From Pisolithus tinctorius (Eukaryota > Basidiomycota > Agaricomycetes > Boletales > Pisolithaceae), in contig JANFAH010000060.1 in assembly GCA_024663395.1 (NCBI GenBank), positions 62,001 through 126,000 on the forward strand: a DNA stretch of 64,000 nucleotides, in the 5' to 3' direction. Shown here one piece after another: positions 47,718-58,441 of the stretch. Below the pieces are notes generated by a model. That model worked only from the letters and a program-made list of their open reading frames with translations, did not search any database and was not told the origin of the DNA. Each line of letters opens with the position of its first letter. Position 1 is the first letter of the stretch. The position numbers and the translations under genes were made by a program.

Positions 47718-50219
47718 TCATGGTTCGGGGTCGTCTCCAGCTCTACTCATGCCAGCGCTCCAGACGGTGCTACCGCTGCCGCCACCCCCACTCATCTTAC
47801 TTCTGCGGCTTCTCCATTCGTCACTGAGATTTTTCGGAGAGATCTCTGTGAACCCTCCTGTACCTCCCTTCGCAATTTCCTCGCTTAGGCTACGTTCGTG
47901 AGCATCGAGTGCTGCGAGCGTGTTTTCTGCCTCTGCCTGTTCCAAAGCTTCCCGTGTTAGCTCGGTCCCACCATCTATAGAGACGTCAGGAGTATGTGTT
48001 GTAGCGCTTTGGGAAGTAGCTGGGCTGTCTGTAGGACTGCCAGAGTTACCAGTCGATCGTGATCTAAATATCGAGAAACGACTGAAAGGTGTCGCGGTCG
48101 GTGGTGGGCTTAACGGGGAGGAGTAGCTTTTCTGCATTGGCACTGCGGTAGGAATGTCGCGACCGACGGATGAAGAATCAGGTTTCTCAATTCCCAACAG
48201 CTTCATTGTTGCACGGAGGCGCTCTCGTTCCCTTCTGTCCTCCTCATCTTCGTAAGTTTCTAGCTTCCGCGCACTAGTAACGGACGTAGTTCCGGATTTC
48301 AGGGTCAGTGGCCGTAGAGCCGGGTTCTCCGCCTTTTTCTCTCCTCCAAACATGGAAAAACCCCTCCAGTCGAAGGATAATGACCGTCGTTGTGCTTTCG
48401 TCGTGTTAGAGGGTGTAGACGTAGAAGCATCTACATTACTCGAAAGAGCCGGCGTAGGAATTGGCTCCTGGAGACTTGCAACTACAGAACTGGATACCGT
48501 GTGACCAAAGATCATCGATTGAGGTCGACGGTTAGAGCCCTTCGCGACTGGAGGGGCGGCGTTAAGGACAGGGGGGAAATTTGGGGGGAGCGTGGCAGCA
48601 GATGGCGTCTTCTGACCCTTTTCGTAGTCAACTGCGAGCACACGCTCGAAACCCTCCTCCGCAATAATTCGATCGATGATTTTAGATGCGTACAAAGACA
48701 GTGCCTTGTTGGCATCTTTCAGAGACTTTACTTCCATGCGAAGTGCGTCAATATCACTGGAGGTCGTAACTGGATCTTGACTTTCTGATGAGGAAACGTG
48801 CCCTGGCTCCGTGGAGCCTTTCCACCTTCGTCCCTTACTGAGGCCAGCCCGTTCGTCGATCGAAGTCCCCAGTTCGATCCCTTTGTTCTCAGCACGCCCC
48901 AACTCTGCAGCAAGATCAAGGCCTGGCCCAGCCACAGGTAGGTCAGCTAAGGACTCGCCACGGGGAACGCGGCCAGGTGAACGAGACACAGAACCATTCT
49001 TGCGATTGTGGCGAGGATGGCGACGCCTCGAATCGACCATTTGTCGGTCGCTGTTGAAATTCGGATGCGCAACACCTTCGCCTTCCTCGGCAATCTCTTC
49101 GACTACGTCTAACGCACTCCGTCCGGCACTCTGCAGACTACCCATGTCATCCTCGCTCGCAAGGTCGTCGTCCTCGAAGCCGGAGGTCGTGCTAAGAGTG
49201 CCACCAACTTGTCTCATGAGGTCGAATTGCCCACTCAATGTCCTTTCCCTTAAGAGAATCATATAACTCTCGTTCTCCTCCTGCAGCTGGTTGTTTACAC
49301 GTTTAAGGTCCACCAACTGCGATTGCAAAAGCTGGAGAGTACTTTGCAGAGAGGAATAGGACGTCGACAGCGTAGATAATTCCAAACGAAGAGCCGTCAT
49401 CTCCGCTGGTTCGCACTCGGGGTCATCCACGTCTTGCTGTCGAGCGAAAACGGACTCAGAAGAATTGCCGGGTAAGACCGTTTCCTCCGTGGTCACATCC
49501 AGTTCCGCATCCACGGTCCGGGAAGATTCCGATTGCTTACGAGCCTGAGTAAGTGACTGTATCCGAGACTTGAGGTGTTGTTCATTGTCGTAGAAGGCTT
49601 GGCGCTCGGCATCGAACGTAGACATCTGAGACGATTGTTATAGATGAATATCAGCCAAAATTAAACAGTTACCTGTTCGTTATAGCGTCTCTGAAGGTCA
49701 CGTTTCTCTTTCTCGAGGTCCCGGGTTTGTGATCTCAGTTTGTCGATAACTTCGATACGAGCTGCCAATTCCTCCTCCATGCGAGCTTGATCGGTATATA
49801 ATTCACTAAGCCTGGATTCAGCAGCGTTGAGGGAAGACATGAGGCTATCGTTCTCGCTTGTGAGGCTGCCAATGGTCTGATCCTTATTTTGCAATTGAAT
49901 CATTAACTAGACAACAGTTAGGCGAGGCATGGGATTCCACGTAAGGCCGACAGACCTGTTCCTTCTTCTCAGTCTCCTGCCTGAGGGAAGTAGAGAGAAT
50001 GTCTCTTGACTCATGTACTGAGCCCAGTGAACTGGAGGGACTCTTCACAGAAGGGTGGCGCGAAACACCAGAATTCGTCGAGGTAGTGCCACGAGCAGTG
50101 GCCAATGCTGCACGAGCGGATGAGGCATTCCTCATTACGGCTGCTGAGGGAGGCGAGACACTGTGAGAGGTCCTCCGAGAAGGGGGAGGTGTCGCTCTAG
50201 ACGAAGCCGAGGTAGCCAT
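47718..50219 (-). CDS. Large coiled-coil protein, function unknown
   Basis: The start ATG (50217-50219) gives MATSASSRATPPPSRRTSHS, a disordered Ser/Pro-rich region. Introns then join ETEKKEQ to LMIQLQNKDQTIGSLTSEND, EELAARIEVIDKLRSQTRDL and EKEKRDLQRRYNEQ, continuous coiled coil. A second exon starts MSTFDAERQAFYDNEQHLKS and gives a further coiled coil (STLQLLQSQLVDLKRVNNQL, QEENESYMILLRERTLSGQF). A second helical block, IDALRMEVKSLKDANKALSL-YASKIIDRII, lies in the middle. The rest is Ser/Pro-rich with a conserved-looking SFDWRGFSMFGGEKKAENPA and a terminal helix EALEQAEAENTLAALDAHER. A cytoskeletal or polarity role is possible, but no family is recognised with confidence. Confidence 0.85.
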
Positions 50220-50520
50220 GTGGGTGAGATTGTAGGACAAGGAGGGTAGTACGTCGTGTCAGGTCTTGGTAGATGCACCTTTATCGATGAGACATAGAAA
50301 ACCTGGGTGTATCTATGCAAGACAAACTGTAGGATAGTCACCGAACGATTTGTCTGATGGACAGCGGCCATGAGCCTGTCCACAGTCCATGAGGTAAGCA
50401 AGAACGACATCGACCAGACACCACCCGGCCAGAATACATTAACATACATTAATGAACGTGTCCCTCGGTGAAATTCCCTCTGAAACACTCCAGCATGCAT
50501 GTATTTGCTTTTCGTATACT
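50220..50520. promoter_or_regulatory. Divergent promoter: coiled-coil gene and XRCC2
   Basis: About 300 bases upstream of both divergent genes. No gene seen. It has a repeated tacattaa element (50434-50455 area: acattaacatacattaatg). No known element was assigned. Confidence 0.4.
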
Positions 50521-51579
50521 ATGAGCTGCTTTAACTCATATCTTCCAGTTGCTTACCACCGTCAGGTGTCACGGTAGGGAACCGCTATTTCGGAAAACTA
50601 GACGCGTTTGACTCTCGCCCTCCTAGCGACTCCAATCGCTATTTCTCTATTCGATGACCATCCTCCAATCAGTCGTGGAGACGTCGTCGAGATTCAAGGG
50701 CCTGCCTCATCTGGAAAAACCCACCTTCTCTACCACTTGTTGCTCGCTTGTATCTTGCCTCTGGCTAGATCAAGTCATACATCGTCGTCCTTCATGGCTC
50801 AGCGGACATCTGCCATTGTATATGACTTGGATTTTTCTTTCGATGTCTTGCGGTTTCATCGTCTGCTGGCGAGGCGGATCTCCTGTCTGTTCCCTATGTT
50901 GGACGCCACCGAACATGCTGAACTCGTACAGGGATCCCTGCGACGTCTACACATTTTCCGACCAAGATCCCAATCACAGCTGGCCGCTTCCCTCAAGTAC
51001 CTTGCTTCATATCATGCGTCTTGTATGCCCGAAAATGAAATCGGATTCCTTGCTATAGATTCCGTTAGCACTTTCTATTGGCCAGAACGCTTCCGGGAGG
51101 AGCAAATGCACCACTTCGTACCCGAAAAAGCGAGGGGCAGATCAGACACGCTATGTGACATCCTGGGTGCACTTAGCGATGTTATCCAATTATACGGTCC
51201 TGTCGTTGTTCTCACTAATTGGGCCCTCCATGCCGTGGTTCAAGTCCATCATTCAGCAGCGCTTTACAAACAACATCTTCGCCATTTCCCATTGCTACAT
51301 AACATGACGTCTTTTGGTGCTAGGACTGCCCCAGAGAGCTCTGATACGAATATATTATCGCATCCAATGGCCCTTGCGCATCATATATCGTTATCGTGCC
51401 CCGCCGCCTCCCTTCCTGGTGCTCAAAAAAGTTTTGTTGCAGGACAGGACCTTCGGAATAGTGAAGGAACTATGGAAAAGGGGCACAGTGTGGTTGGCTC
51501 GATAGCATCTTCGTTAGCTCAGGGAAGCAGACCCTTCGAATTCTTGATCACTGGCGACGATCTCACACAGAAGTTGTAA
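50521..51579 (+). CDS. XRCC2: RAD51 paralogue XRCC2
   Basis: A homologous-recombination repair ATPase-like protein. The certain coding part starts with LATPIAISLFDDHPPISRGD, VVEIQGPASSGKTHLLYHLL, where GPASSGKT is the Walker A motif. AIVYDLDFSFDVLRFHRLLA follows. Later LRRLHIFRPRSQSQLAASLK, then ENEIGFLAIDSVSTFYWPER (Walker B plus the XRCC2-type SxFYW), then LGALSDVIQLYGPVVVLTNW. The C terminus ends FLITGDDLTQKL. The region 3' of Walker B is essentially a single exon. The start is uncertain: an ATG at 50521 with a short 36-nt intron gives an in-frame model, but other upstream exons are possible. Confidence 0.88.
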
Positions 51580-51788
51580 GCAGACCCCTGAAAGGGACGT
51601 GTTAAGACTACTGTATTTTACTGTGTTATAAGTATGATACATGCGACTGGTGGATACAGGACAACAGGCACATTACGGCCATTACTAGGGTATGTAAAAT
51701 GTTCCCGCGGAAATGCAAAAGTGCTGCTTGCAATGAAAGAATTAAGGTAAAACTAATAATTATACCAAATATTAGGTCGTCCATGATC

Positions 51789-53657
51789 TTAATCGAGGGA
51801 TGCATAAATTTCGTCCAGCCGTGCCTTGTGGAATTCTTCCACCGCTTTCCTTCTAACATTGCCCTTCGTCGACGTTCTAGGAAGGGACTTGGGCGGGACA
51901 ATGATGATGAGCTCTTTGCGTGTGATGCGTTCGTGAAGGTAGCGCCTTGAGTGGAAGGCACGTGTCTTCCGAAGGATTTCCCTCTGTAGTCTCTCGTGAT
52001 CGACCCCTGGTGCAGGTTCGATGAACAGGGCTGGAGACGGCCTGCCCGTCCCGACAACAATGCACTCTCCGATCAAATCACCGCAGGTACTGCGGACATT
52101 ATCTTCTATGGCTCTATACCGAGGAATCAGTAAGCATAAGTAGGGCCGCAATGACTGTAATACATACTTAGTATCACAACGGAGACTGTTCTCGCTTTTG
52201 ATCCAATCATCGTTACGCCCGCGAAAGACATACATCCCAGGTGTCGTCTCTTGGAACAAGTCACCAGTGTGAAAATGACCATCGTTGCCCCGTAGAGACA
52301 AATCGGGGCAATCACCGGAGCCGGCAAGGACGACGAGTTCCAAGAATTGGACAGAGGATTGGTGGGTGCCCTCAGCACCGTGATCACGGTCGATGGGAAC
52401 AAACCCGTATGAGGTACCGGGCAAGGGGCGCAGGAATCGAGCATTTCGGCTTGTACCACCAACGGAAAGTAGCGTAGCTCCACATTCCGTACTGCCAAAA
52501 AGGTTCTAAATTCCATTAATTCCAATTTATGTGATATTTTGAGAGGGAAGACATACCTTCATCTTCAGCCCGTTTTTGTATGCCCAGTCTTCGTCATCTC
52601 GATCCAGCGGCAAACCACTGTAAAGGACCTCGTCTAAATGCTGAAGGGCTTGCAGCAATTTCGGATTCTGCCGTGAATTGCGAAGGTGGGTAGATAAGAA
52701 GGTTGAAAATTGGTTCAAGCGATTGAGTCCACAACGCTGGATCATATCTAGGAGCTCTTCTGATGAGAACCCCGGTCTGGTTGTTTGAACCGTGCAAGTT
52801 CCGTGTTGGAGTGAACCGATCAGCACTATCGGATAACTGGTCAATAATGTTGTTGCCAAGGATGATTCTCTTACGTACTAAAGTTTTGTCCGATGTGACA
52901 CATGCTTCCACTAGGACAGAGTTAGTGGCGACGCAGGTAGAAATCGGAGGATAACTTACATGGATACGGTTACGTCCTGGCGTTGTGGATCTTGCGGGGC
53001 GGTTGTGAATCTAGCTTTATCCACGATGCTGTGCAACCACCGCTGGTTGCATGGCACAAGTTTCGGACGTCCAGACGTAGATCCGCTAGTATGGAAAATG
53101 AACACCAAGTCATCGCCTTTCGCAGAGGAAGCGAGTGGCGGCAATACGGCGCTGGTCATACTCATGTTGGTCTTGTGCACAGCAGGGTGTACGGGAAGGG
53201 AGAAAGAAGCGGTCAATGCCGCAAATTCGGAAGCAAATATCAAAGCCCTGGCGTTTGCTTCACAGAGTAATTCGTGGACAACGTCAGGATTTGGTAGTCG
53301 GATGCTGAATAATTGGGGTACATAGCCGGCCCTGGAGATACCATAAATGTGAAGAACATCCTGGTAATCCATGCCAGAGAGCCTGAGTTGTGTGAGAGCA
53401 GGCTTCGCCCCGAGGAAACATACGACGTACCATAGTCCAATCACCGAACTATGGGGGATGCCCTGAGCACGGAGGACGCCACACCAGTAGCGTGCAGTGA
53501 CTTTGACATCTTCCTTGAACTGCCGATAGGATATTGGTAGCCAATCGTGCACTCTCCTAGTCATTGGATCCGATACGGGCACTCTGAAGGCCAAAGCGGA
53601 GGGGTAGAGCGCGGCACTCTGCTCAAGTACCGTAAGATGGGACTGGTAGGACTCCAT
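51789..53657 (-). CDS. Stand-alone AMP-forming adenylation enzyme (acyl-CoA synthetase/NRPS-like)
   Basis: An ANL-superfamily enzyme that activates a carboxylic acid as acyl-AMP. The start ATG (53655-53657) gives MESYQSHLTVLEQSAALYPS. Later LRAQGIPHSSVIGLW joins LSGMDYQDVLHIYGISRAGY. A3 is visible as FHTSGSTSGRPKLVP, and a NLFGSTECG motif, HTGDLF, FRGRNDDWIK and the A10 lysine region KGNVRRKAVEE complete the adenylation core. There is no phosphopantetheine carrier domain, thioesterase or reductase after it; the protein ends soon after A10 (LDEIYASLD). It therefore looks like a free-standing ligase of the NRPS-like type, or a truncated one. Substrate is not predictable from sequence. Several introns of about 50-60 nt are present. 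Confidence 0.88.
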
Positions 53658-55813
53658 GGGAGGTTGGCGGAATGTTGGAGAACACAGGAGGAGTCAGAGG
53701 GTCCCTTTATACGAAAGCTGCACCGAGGGAACATCCACGCGAGCGCGGCGGAACGGGCACGGTGACGATGATGCGTGACGTTTGGAATTTCTCGAGCCGG
53801 AATAGCCCCCGCGACGGTGATGTAGCCGGATTGAAACATACCCCAGGCACTGCAGTGTGGTTTAAGTGCAAGATCTGTGATGGGTACTTGGCGCCGGGGT
53901 TACAAGATCGACTTGATTTGGGATGATTTATGTATACAGGAACGGCAGCATTCCCGTGAAAGAGGGAGGGCTATTGCTGTAGAAAGAGCTGGGTATTGGA
54001 TGCGATATTGAGCACTATTGATCGATGCGAATATGAATTTAGTCAGAGTAAACGTCCAATATTTCCTGCTGCTACCCATCACACGAAAAAAGATTACTCA
54101 CCGGATAGTTGGGCGGGGACAGGACTTGATCTCCGTCACCAGCGGAACGAGTCCGTCCGTGTACTACGTGCTCTGCCCAGTATAAACCACGTGTACGACC
54201 ACTGGGCGTTTATCAGTAGATGTCATCGACGGGCACGGGCAACGCGAAGTGGTAGGACCTACTAGTTGCACCGCCTGTACGGTAAGACCCATCTACATAG
54301 TTACAATCCCACTGCAACCCTGATGCGATGGCCCGGCCGACGCCATCGTGATTAAGTACATTACTCACTACCCGCTACATCGCTCCTCGACTGAAGACTG
54401 CTCGGTGGTAGAAAGCTTGCCGTGACTGGGGCGTACGAACGGATGGCGCCGCTGTTCACTTCATTTCAGGAGATGGCTAGCCTTAAACAGAAGGGAACGT
54501 TGCATTGCTAGGTAGATACGTATCGTCGGTTGTATGGCGCCCGAAATCTGGGAGCAAACACCCCGACCCGTCCGCCCCTTAGTGCCAATGAGGATGGGGC
54601 TCTGCCAGGGCAGGAAGACAAAGGATTTCAGTGTAACGTTGACGAAAAGCCAGGACCGAGGCGACAGGATCAATGCCGGTGAAAACGAGCACAGCACTGA
54701 TGCACGCAATGGGTGGTCCGACGAAATCGATTTGCCATGGTAGTAAATTGGCCCTTCCTGCAATGCATAAACAACGGAGTCCGCTGCCCGGCGAGTCACT
54801 GAGATAGTATATCAACCTTCCAACGCCCCTGTTGTCTTACGTTTCGGGGCCGACGGATCCCGTTCAGATAAGCGGCAAAGCCGAAAAATATCGTGGAGAT
54901 ATTGTACATTGACTCGTGTACTACCACCGCCATTGCAACCTTTTCCACACCCGGTGACCCGTTGGCCACGTCCACGGAACATGGGATGGTGATTCCTGTA
55001 GTGAGTTCAACGTTCTCATGTGGCGACCACTCACCATACGTAACGCTTCTTTCTTCGAGATAATACTCGATTTGGGTCACTCTGCATAGGTCAATCTGGT
55101 GTGAATGTCAACGTTCGAATCCATTACGTAGCTCCCTCGTGCTTAGGCCTTCTTGGTGTGAAACTGCTACCTGATCTGCTTGATTCAGCTGAAACGAGTC
55201 ACTGAGTCGTCTCGTTCTGTTGATGACTACGGGCCTCCAAGACGCCTGGCACTGGATGAGCTTTCCATTTCATCTGGAACGTTCGTTTCTTAAGAGACAC
55301 GTTCAAGGGCCGGTTACAGCACCACATGGTGCTGTGTACTAGTAGCTTTCCCGGTTGCAAGGTCAGGGAGTCGAACGCTGAACGTTTTAGTGAACACCAC
55401 TGCAAGGGACGACAACGCTGGTAGATTTGTGGTTCATAGCCTATCGCTGACCAGACCATATCCGAGAGACATACTTTTCCGTCTGAATCGGTGTCGCCAA
55501 CTGTACATACTTGCGAACAGTGGTAGCCTACTACATAGCAAAGCTCGAAGAATTGATCCGGGCATTGCCGAGCCGTGGTGCGTTGCAGACGGATAGCTAT
55601 AGTCACTCGTTGGTCACTCGGCTTCCGAGTCGTACTGCAACACACTACTTGGTCGCCGGATCACCACTATACTGTCCGTCTCCCTGCACAGGTACGCTGG
55701 TATTCTGGAAACCGTCCTCGAGTCAATCGGACCAATAGAAAGTTTTTTTAATGCCGTGTAGGTTCATCAAACCACCACGGTGGACGTGACAGCCACACCA
55801 ATTCTGGCTGTCC
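53658..55813. other. 2.2 kb gap with no recognisable gene
   Basis: Between the adenylation enzyme and the PPR gene, no protein family is recognised. Minus-strand frames at 54579-54815, 54796-55080 and 55199-55645 are open but lack clear domains. The second has a hydrophobic run (MAVVVHESMYNISTIFFGFA), and 54579-54815 has another (PPIACISAVLVFTG), so a degraded or poorly spliced minus-strand membrane protein is possible. A CACGTG occurs at 54188-54193. A tRNA-like T-loop word (gttcgaatcc near 55115) has no supporting stems. Confidence 0.4.
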
Positions 55814-58396
55814 ATGCTAAGGGGAGCTGGCCGCATTCGCAGGCAGCACATCAAGCAGGCCTTCCTGAGCATCGAAAAAGAGAAAAAGCACCGCGGACAG
55901 GCCCTGACGTTTCTGCCATCCTATTCCTGTATTCGTTTACCATGCATTTCACGAATGCCCCAAGCACTTGCTGTCCACTCCCGGTGCATTCTAGAAGGCA
56001 ATCGGGCCACCCACACCTGCATGGCGCCCTCCAGTGTGCACGTCTCTCTCGCCACTCCCCGTCCTTCCGTCCCAAGTACGTGCACTTCACGAAGGCTCAG
56101 CGCGGATTGCGGCCGCTACCCCTCGGGAATAATAGCTATGGTCGATGCATTCACGTGTGGAACCAACGAGCAAAGAAAACGCATTTTGCACGGTATCCAG
56201 GAATGCCCAGCTACCCGCGCGTACTTCGTTCACAGAGAAACGTGTGGACAATTAGCTCAGGCCATGGCATTGACGACGCTGCCGTGCAGAGCAAACTCTG
56301 TCTTGACCATTGCACACAAGTTAGGCTGTCGCTTCAAGCCCAGTCATTTCGAGAGCGTCACATATCAATTGTCGCTCAGGGAGCATTGGTCCTCTGTGCC
56401 CTCTCTTGTCTCGTTAGCAAGGCATCACTGTGGTCGAACGACAGCTCGCCTTCTGAACTGGAAAATGAGGGCATTTATAGAATGCCACCGTTTCGACCAG
56501 TTAAACTATGTCATGATGGAGTTTACTCGAGACAACATCAAGCCGATCCGCAGAACATTCCATCTACTCCTGTCTGCGCATCTTCGCAACCAAGACCTCG
56601 ATGCAGCGAAAGGGGCCATACGGATGATGGAGAACGCTGGGTTTCCTGTAGATGCCTCTACGCACGCACTCATTTCCACTGTCTATCGATTCCTTGGCCT
56701 AGACACTCAAGTTCACGCTCGAGCACTCGATTCCCTACCCAGTATCGACTCCCGGACTGCTACCCGTGTCCTCAACAGTATCGTACAACATTTTCTCGAC
56801 GTTGGAGACGAATTAGGCGCGGCCCAGTATATCAAGTACTTCAGTCTGATCGGGGTCGATGTCTCGCCACCTCTTGGAAACAATATCACAGAGGTCGTCG
56901 GCGCCCATCTCTCGAGGCGACATCATACAGATCCTGCCAACATAATCCGTATCACCCCAGATGCTGCTACCTTCACCATGCTGATAGACTACTTGGCGAA
57001 CAAACGCTGCTTCTCTCAGGTCCACAGCTTATTACCCCGCCTGGTCGAAGCTGGCGTCAAGCCCGACTCTGGCATTGTTGCTTCTCTCATTCGTGCATCC
57101 ATCCTCAACTGCCGTGATGACTTGGCTGTGAGCTTGCTCAGCTCTATGCTCCATTCTAACGATCTTGCACGTGCACTATGCGATCTTATGGGTGTGAAAT
57201 CGGTTCCTCAGCCGCCTATCGACGCAAGGGATGTCCCTTTGGCAGCGCACGTCTTTAATGCTATTCTAAGGCGAGCCATGGAGCTCCGTGGTCTTAGTGG
57301 AGCGAGGTTTATCTTCCGTGTCATGCGTGCCAGGGGCATCATGCCAAGCCCAACCACTATCGAGATATTCCTCGATTGCCTGGATCGCACGGAGCATGCT
57401 ACACCCCGCCAACTGATCCGAATCTTCCGTAGTATGTCCACAACTTTAAGTGGACTAACGCTTCGGCATCTCCATATCATCCTACGAAGCATCTTGCGGC
57501 GGGAAAAGTACCTTTTTCATGGGAGCGGCTGGAACTCTACTGCTTCCAAGTTCTCTCCGATACGGGAAGGCACATCCGCTCTTCCACAGGGTCGTATCCT
57601 TCTTGACAGTCATACTTTCAATATCGATAGGGGTGCTAACTCATGCCGGCAATTCACGTACGACTCCTGGCTGCGGCCCCTTGTCATTTCACTTTCCCGT
57701 AGGGGGGTCAGAGGTGATCGGGCTACGATCGCGATGCGCCTCAGGCACGAGAGTATGCTGGATCCTAGTCTCGATACTGCTAGAGATGTTCTCCGACACA
57801 TGGTCGACCAGGGAATGCATCCGAACCAGTACCACTATGCTGCTCTCATGGACGGATACGCCAAAGGTGGGAACATACGAGTCGCGGAGCAGATCATGCG
57901 GGCCGCCAAGGACGCAGGCTTTAAACCAGAGGTGGTCATGTACACGGTACTTATTGCTGGTTACGGCCGGCAAGGTAAGCCCGAGCTAGCTATGGGGGCG
58001 TTCCGTCGCATGATATCTGCCGGTATTGCGCCTGACGTCCCGGCGATCGATGCCCTGGCGCATGCCTACTTTGCTGTCGGAGCTTACAAGGTCGCGAGGC
58101 GCGTTCTCTTGCAATTATGGACGCAGGTCAAGCCATTTCAGCACGAGTTACAGGGTGATACTTTGAAACAGCTGGCAACAGCCTTTCGCACGGATCGTGG
58201 AGATCGAGGGGCTCAAAGACAGTCTCTAACTAAGAACCAACAGAGGCTACTCAATTGCAAAATCCGAGGATTTCAGCGAGAGTGGAGGCAGCTGGAATTA
58301 CTGCGGGGGCCACAGTCTCTTTCCCGCCGTTTGAATGGATGTCGGGAGTGGCTACTCGACCATTCATGTTACAACTTAGTGAAACACCGCACGTGA
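55814..58396 (+). CDS. Pentatricopeptide-repeat (PPR) protein, mitochondrial
   Basis: A single-exon RNA-binding protein of 860 residues. The N terminus MLRGAGRIRRQHIKQAFLSI is Arg-rich and amphipathic, fitting a mitochondrial presequence. Helical PPR-type units are visible at about residues 245-275 (TFHLLLSAHLRNQDLDAAKG), 365-400 (TFTMLIDYLANKRCFSQVHS), 485-520 (VFNAILRRAMELRGLSGARF), 665-700 (HYAALMDGYAKGGNIRVAEQ) and 700-740 (MYTVLIAGYGRQGKPELAMG). Such proteins bind mitochondrial mRNAs and control their processing or translation. It is unusual in having no intron in a window where nearly every other gene has many. Its own target RNA is unknown. Confidence 0.92.
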   Translation: MLRGAGRIRRQHIKQAFLSIEKEKKHRGQALTFLPSYSCIRLPCISRMPQALAVHSRCILEGNRATHTCMAPSSVHVSLATPRPSVPSTCTSRRLSADCGRYPSGIIAMVDAFTCGTNEQRKRILHGIQECPATRAYFVHRETCGQLAQAMALTTLPCRANSVLTIAHKLGCRFKPSHFESVTYQLSLREHWSSVPSLVSLARHHCGRTTARLLNWKMRAFIECHRFDQLNYVMMEFTRDNIKPIRRTFHLLLSAHLRNQDLDAAKGAIRMMENAGFPVDASTHALISTVYRFLGLDTQVHARALDSLPSIDSRTATRVLNSIVQHFLDVGDELGAAQYIKYFSLIGVDVSPPLGNNITEVVGAHLSRRHHTDPANIIRITPDAATFTMLIDYLANKRCFSQVHSLLPRLVEAGVKPDSGIVASLIRASILNCRDDLAVSLLSSMLHSNDLARALCDLMGVKSVPQPPIDARDVPLAAHVFNAILRRAMELRGLSGARFIFRVMRARGIMPSPTTIEIFLDCLDRTEHATPRQLIRIFRSMSTTLSGLTLRHLHIILRSILRREKYLFHGSGWNSTASKFSPIREGTSALPQGRILLDSHTFNIDRGANSCRQFTYDSWLRPLVISLSRRGVRGDRATIAMRLRHESMLDPSLDTARDVLRHMVDQGMHPNQYHYAALMDGYAKGGNIRVAEQIMRAAKDAGFKPEVVMYTVLIAGYGRQGKPELAMGAFRRMISAGIAPDVPAIDALAHAYFAVGAYKVARRVLLQLWTQVKPFQHELQGDTLKQLATAFRTDRGDRGAQRQSLTKNQQRLLNCKIRGFQREWRQLELLRGPQSLSRRLNGCREWLLDHSCYNLVKHRT

Positions 58397-58441
58397 TTGT
58401 ATGTCCTAAAGTTCATAATAACGAACGTCCAGGGAACCGCC

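Noticed and set aside
55105..55130. tRNA-like T-loop word (gttcgaatcc)
   Set aside because: The flanking bases do not form a T-stem and there are no D-arm or anticodon-arm sequences at the right distance.
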